From Triplophysa rosa (lineage: Eukaryota; Chordata; Actinopteri; Cypriniformes; Nemacheilidae): 64,000 bases of DNA. Under the pieces are notes generated by a model that worked only from the letters and a program-made list of their open reading frames with translations, made no database searches and was not told the DNA's origin. A program made the position numbers and the translations under genes. The DNA lies in NCBI RefSeq assembly GCF_024868665.1, contig NC_079892.1:7638251-7702250 (forward strand), in the 5' to 3' direction. Of this stretch, positions 46,537 to 58,500 are shown in pieces. Position 1 is the first letter of the stretch. Each line of letters starts with the position of its first letter.

Positions 46537-47418
46537 CACTGAAAAAAATAACTTGTAGAATTTATTTAATAAAATCCTTGTAACAATTTGCACGAATTTT
46601 TTTTAAGTAAAATTTGCAATTCAATTACAACTTACTAACCAGAATAAAGTAAATTCTACTTATTAAATACATTTAGTTTTTTTGTTAAAATATCAAGTAA
46701 ATGTTACTTAAAGTAAACAAAAAAAATTACGCTGAACAAAAAATCACTTTCTTGCATATTTAAATGTACTATTTTTTTACAACATAGATGGTCAAGTAAG
46801 AAGAGACTGGTGGTCTCTGTACTGGTATTAGCACAGTTACTGCTCAATAACATACTTCAGGACTAATAGTGTGCCTCCCTCAGCCTAGGCACAAGCACCG
46901 CTCTTCTGAACAATGGTAACAACTTAAAAAACCCAAACTTAAAAAAAAATGCCAAAGCTCCCCTAAATGTCAAAGATAAATCAACAAAAAACACGAACAA
47001 GTCTTTCTTTTTACTAAAAAATACTTAAAATGAAAATTAATCTTGAAAATTAATCTCCGAATGCAGTCAGATACAAAGCATGCTGGGAACTACAGATCAA
47101 CTGCCAAAGTAGTTATATCTACAAAAAATGTTTATGTAGTCTCAACACAAAATAAATAAGTAAACTTAATTTGACCAATTTAAATGGGTTTAACATAATA
47201 AAATTTAGTTGGATTTACTTAATAATTTGTTCAATTAAAATTACTCAAACAAAATAATTAAAATCGAAACAACCAAAATTAGTAGATTTTATTCCCAAGA
47301 TTTTTACGTTATTTTAACACATTTCTTTTGTTAAAAACAGGCACATAATTATATTAAGTATATTTTAATCATTTCTTTTCATAAAATCTACTAAGGCACA
47401 TAATCAATTTTTTCAGTG
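46537..47418. mobile_element. DNA transposon without ORF, TA target
   Basis: The termini are CACTGAAAAAA and TTTTTTCAGTG, next to TA on both sides (46,535-46,536 and 47,419-47,420). The 882 bp interior is AT-rich, with taaatttact-type motifs in both orientations and no transposase. Confidence 0.7.
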
Positions 47419-47876
47419 TAGGTTTCACTTTGCCTCCCCTCGCAAAAAAATGCATCCGCATGCGGAGGAGGGATAACTTAACCGTCCTTCATATTCTGTT
47501 GCATGTTTTTCTTGATATTGATGGCACTTGTTGAGATGATCAGAGAAGTCTTGTTTTTCACGCTGTGGTGGGCTCTAATTTAATCAAGGCGCTGAAATCT
47601 TGCGATTTTACTTTTCAACACTTTCATTTTTTCGGCACTTAATCATTCGATGATTTTGAACTAACACGGCACAAAGAAACTGCTGGAGCTTTCTGCCTCG
47701 CGAGAGACCACCTTTAACCCTGAGGGCCTTGATAACTGTCTACCTAAAAATGTGTGTTTCCACCCAGATCTTCCTAAACCCCCAGAGCAAGGATTTGCTC
47801 AAAAGGATGTCTGCTATCATTTTACAAATATAAACGAGTTTAAATAGAGACTTTCATTTGTGAGGTGTGTACTCCT

Positions 47877-48034
47877 CTGGTAGTCGCCATGGTAGTCAAT
47901 GGTGGCCAAGAACGGTTTGGTTACAAGCATTCTTCCTAATATCTTTCTCTGTGTTCATCAGAACAAAGCAATTTATACCGTTTTGGAACAACTCGAGGAT
48001 GAATTTTCATTTTTGGGTGAACTGTCCCTTTAAT
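47877..48034. repeat. Right half of a TTAA foldback MITE
   Basis: It contains gtagtcaatggtggccaaga, atctttctctgtgttcatca and the intact right end gtgaactgtccctttaa. The left half is missing. Confidence 0.7.
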
Positions 48035-48589
48035 TTTCATAGCGCTATCTTGCTATACATTATATATTAATCCCACAAGAAATAAAAACAGCAACCTCTG
48101 GGTTATACATTCCTTTGGGTAGAGTTACAAAAATGGCAAGAAAACCCGATGAATTAAGGTGAATCGCATGTTGTATTTTGCAAAAACGGTGCAAACGTGG
48201 CTAAACATGCTTTGTGCTTCAGGCACATCAACCTGGAATTTACATGAATTAAATGCATCCAACCCACCCTAAATTGCATTTACGCTGCATGTACAGATAA
48301 TAGTCATAAAATCGTGGCAGGTGTACTTCACACATACAGTACATACTGTACATGTGCAGATATTTAACTAGGTATTTTTGGTGATGTATGTCGCCATTAT
48401 TTTATGAGACCAAAGCCTCTCTTAAGCTACTGGTGCATGTTCTCAGTAATACAGCAAAATTTACTGCTATAAGCAATACCACATGTTAGGAGAGCTGGAG
48501 TTGGGTGGTTAAAGAGAGGAGGAGGGCGGAATCGGTATGCACAGTATTGCTATCAAACCCATCAGATACTAAAGAGGAGTATTGAGCTT

Positions 48590-48752
48590 TCCTGTGGCTC
48601 AGTGGTTAGAGCATGGCACTAGCAATGTCGAGGTCATGGGTTCGATCCCAGGGGATTGCACGTAGTCAGAAACAAGAAATGTATAATACAATGCAATGTA
48701 AGTCGCTTTGGATAAAAGCGTTTGCCAAATGCGTAAATGTAAATGTATTGAA
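48590..48752 (+). repeat. tRNA-derived SINE (Ala-like head)
   Basis: The head carries a box A-like TGGCTCAGTGG (48,594-48,604) and a box B, GGTTCGATCCC (48,638-48,648). The presumed anticodon loop reads AGC (Ala). The tail gtcgctttggataaaagcgt followed by tgccaaatgcg is shared by many fish SINEs. It is a retroposon, not a tRNA gene: the acceptor stem is not paired and the tail is attached. Confidence 0.8.
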
Positions 48753-50238
48753 AAAGGTCTAATGGACTTTGTCGATCTTTGAATCGCATGAGCTTGTCCT
48801 TTACTGGAGCCCGGCCAATAAATATCATCCATGTCCAATCGGCTGCTCTACGGTGTCCTGGGACGTCAATCGGGACACTGTTTCAGCAAAAATATTGGGT
48901 CGAGTTGCTAACCAAAAACACTTAGATACAAGGCATACAAAGACTTTGAACAATATTGCTCATTCATGTCATGCAACGAAAGAAAAAACAAAACTGACAA
49001 AAGCAAGACTGTAACCTCTCAGCATCCATCTTTCCTCGAAAAAGAGGTCACGATGGGCAAGAAAACCAAAACCTATAATCACATTTTCACTCCTGAAAAA
49101 TAAAGCAGACAACATCCCAATGAAACAGCAATGTTTTACCGACTATGATGGCATATCTTACCTTAATTTGTTGAAATATCTTGTAAAAGAGATTTATTGG
49201 ATTTCCCCTTAGATCGTAGAGCACGATTTAAAAAGCAATCGTAAGCGCTAAGCTCGATTCGTGTGATTCTTTGCCATCCAGATAAAATGTGGCACCAGCA
49301 TAAGTCATCGACTATAAACTGCTTTAATGACTCCAGAAATGAGGGGTGTGAGAGAAACGGGGCCACGTGTGAAACATTCTGATACAGTTATTACCCAGAA
49401 TATTGTTACAAACTTGGAAATAATGTTGGGTTTGAGGAACTATAAATGATCAACAAATCCTCAGAACTGACTGTTGTTACCTACAGGCTAATAGAAGTAA
49501 TTACGTGCAATTAAGAAAGGTGTGCTGCTAACAAACAATAGTGATGTAAATGCATCATTTAAGTTTTGAAAGTTTATAAACATTTGTGTGACACGATAAT
49601 ACGTCTTCTTAATACTCCTTATTTATAATTATTCAAATTAATCAATCAAATTTTTGACAGATGAAAAAGAACAAGAAATTCGACTTAAGCAGCCATGCAA
49701 CATCCACCCTAGCAACCACCTAACAAAGACGTAGCAACCACACTGCAATTCACTGTAAATCATTCACAGCATCCTATAATGAGCAAGCAAATGTAAAAAA
49801 GAAAATGTGCAAAATCTCTGCGTAAATAAAACTGTCCTAGTCTAAATTTACAGCTATGTACAAATATTACATCTCATTAAAACGTGAAGGATTTACGGTC
49901 GGCTACTCTGCCAGCACCGTGAGCCACAAAACTGACAGATTAACATAAAGTCATCAAAACACACAAGGTTTTTTCTCTCTAAATAAATGCTTGCCTCATT
50001 TCATGCGGTCAATCCTAGGTGACGATTACACAGCAACAGAGTGCAGTTAAAAGTATAATGTTTTACAGTGATAAATGAGGTGATGTTCACGCAAAGTTTG
50101 GTTACAAAATGTGTGAAGACAAATTGTAAAAAATGACACTGGTTATTTACAGGGCAGGCGATTCTTTGCCAACATTTTTTTGTTATTCTGGCTGAAAGTC
50201 TCTTCACATCCTGATAGCAATTGCTAAGTAAAATAGTC

Positions 50239-50498
50239 TTAAAGGGACAGTTCAACCAAAAAGAAAAATTTTGTCTTCATTTACTCACTCTCGAGTTGTC
50301 TGTATAATCGGTGTAAATTTCTTTGTTCTGATGAACACAGAGAAAGATATTTAGAAGAATGCTCATAACCAATCAGTTCTTGGCCACCGTTGACTAGTAG
50401 GAAAAATGACAATGGTAGTCAAAAGTGCCCCAGAACTCTTTGCTTTCCTACATTCTTCAAAATATCTGCTTTTGTGTTCAACAGAACAAAGAAATTGT
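50239..50498. repeat. TTAA foldback MITE, right end lost
   Basis: The left end is ttaaagggacagttcaacca. The inner blocks agttcttggccaccgttgac and aaaagtgccccagaactctt pair imperfectly. It ends abruptly near caacagaacaaagaaattgt. Confidence 0.7.
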
Positions 50499-50585
50499 AT
50501 TGACAATAACGTGGTATAAAAAACACGATTATCAATATTGTGCTAATTTGTAACATCATATAAATAAAATTCCACCTTAAAGGCT

Positions 50586-50851
50586 TTTGCACATACAGTC
50601 CGAAATTTTCGTATTCGTTTTTTCGTATTTGGCTCTCGTTTGTACGGGGTCTCTGAATTGTTAAAAAAGGCCACTCAAAATGCTTGACGGATGCGAAAAA
50701 TGCAGAAAATCGAAGCAGGTCCGAATTTTTTATGACGGACGAAAATATCGGAGGCAGTGTGTAAATGTGATTGACACAACTTGAGGTCGTATTTATTTTT
50801 TAACGTGCGGAAATTTCGGACGCAAATTTCGGACTCAATGTGCAATGGGAT
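50586..50851. mobile_element. DNA-transposon MITE
   Basis: The ends are imperfect inverted repeats: tgcacatacagtccgaaatt at the left and aatttcggactcaatgtgca at the right. The interior is rich in cgaaaat/attttcg motifs. No clear target duplication was read. Confidence 0.6.
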
Positions 50852-52604
50852 TTAGACTCACACTGCTTACAAACTCTCTCTCTGACTCCATCAGTGTGAT
50901 TCACTGATCAAATTACAGATAAAACCCAAAACTGAAAACATCTAGATAACACCACGATAATACTGCCACAGCAAAACAACCGACCATGATAACCGTGCAG
51001 TGAACCCCTGATATCGTGACTGCCCTAATTCAAAGTATACATTTTATCAGTTTGAGTTTTTTGGTGTTTGGAACTGACAAATATGAGATTTACTTGAGAT
51101 CACTGTCACTGTGGTTACAGAGATTGCCTTAAGTTACTCATTCACGCTGACATTATACAAATAAGGACTCAGTTCCCTCCCGGTGTGCACAACAGACAAC
51201 AAAACGTGACCTATGCTCAAACTGCGTCAGAGTTTTACCAGTTAACAACTTCTCGTCTTTGATCTGATTAGCAAAACACTATTGCCTAGCTAACGTCTTG
51301 TGATCAAGGACGTGAATTAACCAAAACACATGCTTTTCTTTCTAGACCTGAAAGATTGCAGAAGATCTGACGTTTAAGCATGTTGACGTGGCGTTAACGT
51401 CTCGTAATGCATTTAGTGCGGCAGCTGTGTATTCTATCTTAATTGGATCACTCGAAGGCTCTGTAGAGATGCCAAGTGCACCATCCCATCTGAGGTCACG
51501 GATACCAGCTGGCAGCCCTTCGATCCATTGGCAATAATTCAAAACGATGTACCTTTGGCTAAAGCTGGTTAAAGGGACTTATGGAACAGGTACAAGGTAA
51601 CAGTTGCATCAATAAAGCTCAGTTGATTCGACTGGGACTATGGTTGCAAAAACCATTGTAACAGATTAGCATCGACCCTACGGTTCCAAGGGACACATGT
51701 GCCAATGAGCTTGGCAGACGGAAAATAATTCGTACCCATTAGCGTAACACAAGTGTTTAATCACCGTCGCTTCACAAGTCTGTGACAGTTTTATGATTTT
51801 CGCATTCTTTCATGCCGCATTACACAACCGATAAAGTGTGTGACAAAAAATAATCCAGTTGTCGAACAAATAGATTACTTAGTAAGACCAGTGTACATTT
51901 ATGCACCTGTTGTTTTTAGCGTTAAGAGAATTACGTGCAATCCCAACTCATGTGGCAACGAAATATTTGCTCTGGGGAAGAAAAGCAAAGCAGTTTTATT
52001 ACAATTACACCTTTATGACTGTAAATCTCTTGACAGGAGTGTGGACATACTTTCACTAAGACACAATGTTCAGGGCCTACCAGCCGATTTGTTGCTTAGT
52101 CAGCCTCTACATCTGTTAATGTAATCCAGCCCCGACAATCCACTAGGAGGATGAGATGTCATGCTGTTAGGTTTGTTCTAGCGCTGCTGAGAGCACTGCA
52201 TTATAACATTAAACCAAATGTTCGGCAACAATTTGCATTCGGCTCATTCTGCTAAAATGAACTCGTTATTCTTTTCAGGCACACTTTGTACATTTTACAC
52301 CAAAATCCAATTGAATCCCATTCACCATCCCCCTGCAAACCCCAAGACAACATTCATTAATAGACTTCTCATGATACCAAATTTCGGTACCAGTCGGTAC
52401 TAAATGTGACGATACTTGCATTTCCCGCTATCATTTTGAGCGCTGTTGAGCAAATTATGAAAGACCTCTGATTGGCTATTGTGTTTCTAAGGTCATCGGA
52501 TATGTCTTCTAATGGCTCCTTACCGAGCGCTTGCGCAACCAAACCCGAAAGCGCGTGAACTGATCATTGCATTGCACTCTCTACCGAGCGCTTACACAGA
52601 TACA

Positions 52605-52653
52605 CACGGAAGCGTTTGATTTTTACTTTGATAGACTTTCAAACGCTTCCGTG
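52605..52653. repeat. Hairpin with 15-bp perfect arms
   Basis: CACGGAAGCGTTTGA (52,605-52,619) and TCAAACGCTTCCGTG (52,639-52,653) pair around a 19-nt loop. The flank (accgagcgcttgcgcaacca, then accgagcgcttacacagata) is also repetitive, so this is probably the end of a decayed DNA transposon. Confidence 0.7.
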
Positions 52654-52659
52654 ACAACA

Positions 52660-54555
52660 CGACAACATTCCAATGCTAATATAATATTTTAATTTGTGCA
52701 TTTTCTCTGCATCCGTTCCAAGAATCCGCCTATCCTGATCAAGTCAACCATTGAATAATGCTGCCGTCCCCAGTCAGCCCAACTGATAATCAGCTGAGGG
52801 ACCACATGAGTGAGTTTAAAGAGCAGATGGGTTGCCAGGTCCTGTATATGTTTTCCTGTTAAAATCTTATACAGCGTCGCTGTCCTTTTGAAACCTCGTG
52901 TTCAAATTAGTTTTCAGGCAATAGAAAAATCACTGAGCTTTTTCAGTGACTGCATACTGTGTTGACAAAGTTGACAAGCAATTTATAATACTTTTTATTG
53001 GTTAGATATTTGCGAAACCCAGTGACTAACATAAAGAGTGACTTATAATAATGATTTATGACAAAAAGTCTAAATCACGAAATATGAAGATACAAGGTTT
53101 CAGAAGGACAGCAGCGAAATGCTTTTTGTTGTATTTCATAAGAATTGCACTGGAATGCATTTGTATGAAACGCTGAGTGAATTCTGCGCTTATGACATCC
53201 TGTACATTTGCATGCATCCACGCACACGCTGAAACACGCGGGCCATTGTCATGTATACCGTAGCTGTTTCAAATGTGAGTTTGGTTTCGGCAGAAGGAAT
53301 TTGGCTAAATGTACTTCCTTGTTTAGCATAGTACCAAAGTTTGTCTTGCATGCTTCAGTGGGTCTTAAAAAATCCCTCAACAGGTAAAAATTTGATGGAG
53401 GTTTACGAGGATTTGTACCGTTGACAAGTGGCTGAGAAATATTTGTGAGAAATTAAAGGTGACTTTGAAAACTAGTTACTTGTGTTTCACTTTTTGAGTC
53501 AGGCGAACCCTCTGTCATCGCAGCCGTTATCACAGGAATTCCCTGGAGCATTTAAAACAAATGTTATTGTAGAAAGTCCTTTGAAATGGAAAGAGGACTT
53601 GCGAAGGCATAATTTCATTTGGCATGACTGAAATGTCTTGGCGGTCTCTGCTTTTTTGTTTACTGGTGCATTGACGCAAATGTTCGGGAAAACAGAAGGG
53701 CTTTAGGTACAGCAGCTAAATATCCTGGTGCCTTAGAGACCACTTCAGATGTATTGACATCATTCAGTTTTTGTTTTCTAATGTGAAAAGATTGGAGTTG
53801 ATTTTGACTCTCATTGCTGGCATTTTTGCTTGGCCATAATTGGCTAATTCTATAAACCCCTCTAAACCTTTATGCTGTTTTAGACCACTTTAGGAGGTTT
53901 CTATAGTTGTATTATTTGTTTTTGGACATTCTTTCCATGCTCAACATTGACTTTTGTTGAAAAAAGATTAGCTAGAACTTAAGGTTTAATGTGATTTACT
54001 GATATCTAAGATCACACGTTCAGCCTGATTCTAAGACATGTGAAAGCATTTGTTATGTATATATAATTGATGTATTTATAATTTACAAATGTTTAGGATA
54101 ATTCTCATTCTCAATTCTCTTCATATTCTTGACTGCTTCCCCCTGCATAAGGCATGGGAAATGTCTTATTGGGCAATTCAACTGTGCTGAAATAGTGGGA
54201 TTATAACACCTAGTCCTATTAAGCGAATCCGAATGTGTTGTCATTTGGATAAATATTTTGACTATGATACTATTGTTTTTAATCATCACAGTTCCCAATG
54301 TAAAAAACAACTTAAAATAAAATATTTAAAACTAAAATGATTTATTGATAAATGTATAGGTAGGATTACAGATATGAACATTATCTGGGTCCTCAATTTA
54401 AAAGAAAAACAAATTGATTTGTTTATTCATAGACACTTCGTTCTGTTTTTGATCTAAAAGTTGAAAGGAAATGAAATGCACATGTACAAAAACAGTGCTG
54501 AATATAGCATCACATTTGCTTGTGAGGATCCATGATTATGACCTTCTCTTATTTA
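52660..54555. other. Intergenic DNA, no gene recognised
   Basis: No supported coding exon or structured repeat. Confidence 0.45.
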
Positions 54556-54559
54556 ATGG

Positions 54560-54703
54560 TTTAAATTTTCTTTATTTATATGCATAGGACAGTAGAGGCG
54601 AGGCAGACAGGAGCATGAGGGTAAGAGACGGGGTGTGGGACTCGAACCTGGGTCCCTGTGATATATATGTGTCCGGAGCGCTAACCACTGGGCTACAGCT
54701 TTA
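54560..54703 (-). repeat. tRNA-derived SINE, minus strand
   Basis: On the minus strand a tRNA-like head (agcccagtggttagcgctcc) is followed by a box B-like GGTTCGAGTCC and a body running to cctctactgtcctatgcata, which ends in an A-rich tract. Confidence 0.7.
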
Positions 54704-55397
54704 ATAAAAAAATTAAGATTTATAAATTTAGATTAGAAATATTATACTATAATATTAGAGGTAGCATAGATGACCGGGTCGGGTCTAGGGGCATTGCCCC
54801 CCCCTTTAGATTTTTCTTGGGCCCCTCCAAAAATATCCAGCAAATAATGATCTGTCAATTTAATCACATAAAATGTCAAAATGATGCATGCAAAAATAAA
54901 ATTACTTTACTGTACAACAGTATTCAGAAATAGTATATTAGCATTTCAGAAATCTATATTAGACACATACTATTTGCATTACGTAAAAAAAACAATTAGG
55001 TATACTCTATTCAACTCGATTAGGAAAACCATATCAAAGAAACTCAAACTCACTTATTCATGTAAAAATACGATAGTATTCCAAAAAATAGATGAAATAT
55101 TTTTTGTTTTTCTCCTCCAAATGCTGTTTTTTTGCCACAGTTGACTGAGGACAGATGTTCCCAACTGCTGTCCAACCTTCAGAAACTGGTGCCATTTTTT
55201 TAGTGGAGGTCACTCAATACCATACCATTCACTCATAATGGCAGACAGTTTATGCCAGTTAATGACTTCTCAACCAGATTCCCAGAGGCCTTAATGATGA
55301 ACTGGTCCTCCCATCATGCACTCATGTCAGAATGGTGCACACCTGGAATGCTTGTCTGGAATGTGCCCTTTTAAACCTGTAGTCTCAATGTACAGGA

Positions 55398-55585
55398 CTA
55401 CAGGTGTGTTACCTGCTCCTGTGACTTGAGGGATGGCAGAAACGGAAAGTACTGGAACAGTTTGAACCTTTGAATGAAGTTTGTGCAGAAAGGCAGATTG
55501 TAACAGGAAAGATCAGCGGAGTGCGTTTGTGTTCCTTCTTGAACCGCTTTCCTCCAACTCTTGATTCCTCTTTCTTCATCTGTTC
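55398..55585 (-). CDS. SLC23 terminal exon g
   Basis: 188 bp, acceptor cttgacAG. It begins [14 protein letters not shown], with the conserved GxxEERG turn, has FPFLPSLK near its end, and stops at TAG. A possible donor, GTAACA, precedes the last three codons but is not needed. Confidence 0.9.
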
Positions 55586-58500
55586 CTGTCAAGCACATTG
55601 GGAAAAAAACAAATCATTTATTTTTATTCATATTCGTAGTATAATGTTGTCTCACATTTTTTGCTTTTGTCAACCTTTTACTTCTGTAATACAACTATGA
55701 TGCTTGTTTAGGCTTGATGTTTTTTGATAGTTCTCTCTGTAATCTGTCATAGACAACAGCTGCAAACTGGTTCTTTAAAAAATTCTGCTTTTGTGTTCCA
55801 CGGAAGAAAAACAGACTTGGATTTTGGTATGACATTTATATTATTTAGTAGGAATGCTAATAAATTATACATGCTGCGATACATCATCATAGCACAGAAT
55901 TGCTTGGTTTTACACAATTTCGTTGAAAGAAGCCTTGACTCATTGGTGGCCATGCAGATGAACATGCCCAACAGTCCCATTTTTTATGGTTTACCTGGTA
56001 TTGTGTTATCCAAAACAAACCCGAAGAATCCACCAATGAACATGTGGGTGGTGAAGAGGATCATCGTGAGCTGATCAAGCTCTTTTATGCCTGCAAAACA
56101 AAACCATTTGATACAAAATCATCCAGAACCAGTCAAACAGTGACAGATGTTCCACACAAGCGTAGTTCCCATACTACGTGTAAATACGTAAATAAAAATT
56201 ACAATTATGTCTCAATAAACTGGATGTTCTAGTTCATGGCAAATCTGACCAGTCCCACAAACCACTTGTTGGTCAGAAGTTCAATGTGTCAGCTTAGATC
56301 ACTTAGTCCTGGAAGCTTGTCAATAAACTGCTTAAAAGAGCCTCTGATAAAGCACTCAATTAGACATTATTGACAGCGAAGCCCCCTTGTTTTAAGCGGG
56401 GTTAACTGAACGCTGGGTCAAAGCTTAATGAAAAGTTCACGGAAAGGGTGCTGAAGGGGTCCGCCGGGTTGTTGCAGAAAAGGTGCGACGCGCAGTGAAG
56501 TGAGGAGATTACTGCCGAGTCAAATGGAGACTTACAAAAGAGGATTGCCAGATAAGCAGCCCTAACCTCAGAAGCCCAGACAATGCTTCTCACCGCTACG
56601 GATAAGCACAGGATATGCCACATGCACTGTATGACCTGCCACATAGCTGGGTTTATGACTCTATATTAATGCTTGTGTCGCGTGCAAGAGCAACATTATC
56701 ATCTGATATGCAAAAAAAATAAAAACTTGTTTTCATTATAAAGTGTAGAAGGCCTTTTTAGCTAATGCATCAGTGTGAAGCCAGCATGGAGGACTAGGAC
56801 TGTATGTTTCATGTAATTTTCATTCAATAAGATATAATAACTATTTTAAAACATAAAAACAGATCATTTCAGCCAAAAATAAGGTAATTTGTAAAAACAT
56901 GCTAACCTTTGAAGAACAAAAATGCTAAGCTTTTAACAGTGTTGTCACTACACACTTACAATGACTGATGGAGAACCTGTTATTATAGTATTATAACACT
57001 GTAATTACATATACCTGAATGGAAGCGTTTAAGTTCTGTCTATTAAATAAGTGGATAATTAAAACAGGTCAACTGCAATGTTTTCTTTCATCTTGACTGC
57101 AGGCCCACACAGAAGAAGTGTGCATATAACTCAGTTTTACAAACCTGTTAAGACTTCTCAGGTCCCCTGCCCATTGTGTGCTTTTTAAATATTGTAATCT
57201 GATAATGCTGTAAGCAGTTCAGCAGTAAGAGCGTCATAGTTTCAGCTCAATTTAACATGTTACAACATTTAAATCCGCATTCCACACAATTCCGTATGGG
57301 CCGGCTAATCTGCTATATGCATGCTCATGCAGCTAATTGAATACCTCTCCACATGCACATTGTTAAACGACACATATCGGGCTGCTATTGTATCTGTTTT
57401 GATGTGCTGGAAAATTTCACCTGTGTTGATCATGCCCGGGTTCGAATGAAACCATGTCGGAAGCACAAGGCCACTGAAAGTTGAGAAGCCAAGGATTAGG
57501 AGATTCCTGGAGGAGTTCAAGTCCACATACTGCAACACGGTATGAGTGAAACAAATAAACAAAAAGACATTTTTATCAATATGTACACTAATGGTGAAAA
57601 GTTTAGGGACACTTGAGTTTCTCATTATTTTAAACTTTTTAACTTTTGATCTGAAGGTGTATACTTAAATTAGTTTAGTAGACAAAAATATAATTTTGCA
57701 AACATACACGTTTTTCATGACAAAACTAACATTTTATTTAATAAAAAATGTTTTTGAAATGGATGACTTTGACTGAATAATGAAGACAGAACAGCCAATA
57801 AGAGCAAAGACTAGATGGGAACTCAAGAAAACATTTCTGCAAATTCGAGTCAAAATGTGACTACACTTATGATAAAATATAAAAAAAAATAGTTACAACA
57901 TAATTCCATTTGTTTCATTTCATAATTTTGATGAGTTTATTATTATTCTAAAATAAAGTGAGTACAGTAAGTGTCCCAAAACATTTGACCGGTAGTGTAC
58001 ACGCGCAGAATATATACATTAAGTAATAACTTTGAACCTGCAGGTTTGAGATTCCCACTGCCGCTATCATGCCAAACATGACAAGGAACATTCCACCAAT
58101 GACCGGGTCTGGAATGGTTATAAAGACGGCGCTGAATTTTCCAAAGAGTCCCAGTAAGATCATAAGAAGTCCAGCTGTCTGGAGTACCAATCTGCTGCCA
58201 ACCTAAAACACAAGAGAGGTCAACCATAATAAATCAAACCATAAAACATCAGTCATCTGATCTACTGCCTTGCATCCCAAACCAAACAAACCAAAACACA
58301 TTCATCAATATTCAAGGAATGGGAACAGATTGGATCGGAATTAGAAAATGGGAATTAGAGAATGATAAAGAACTGCAATTTATTACACAAACAGATTAAA
58401 CATAAGGAATGAACAACTACGCTGCAATGCCATATAAAGTATGCTCTTGCATATCACCAATACTGTGAACATGCTGAAGGCATAACTACCCTTGTAATTC

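Noticed and set aside
48590..48665. Possible tRNA-Ala gene
   Set aside because: Box A and box B are present, but the acceptor stem does not pair and a SINE tail follows; it is a retroposon.
57305..57420. Continuation of SLC23 exon e past the donor
   Set aside because: The frame is open but not homologous, whereas splicing at GTGAAA to the exon at 56,090 restores family sequence.
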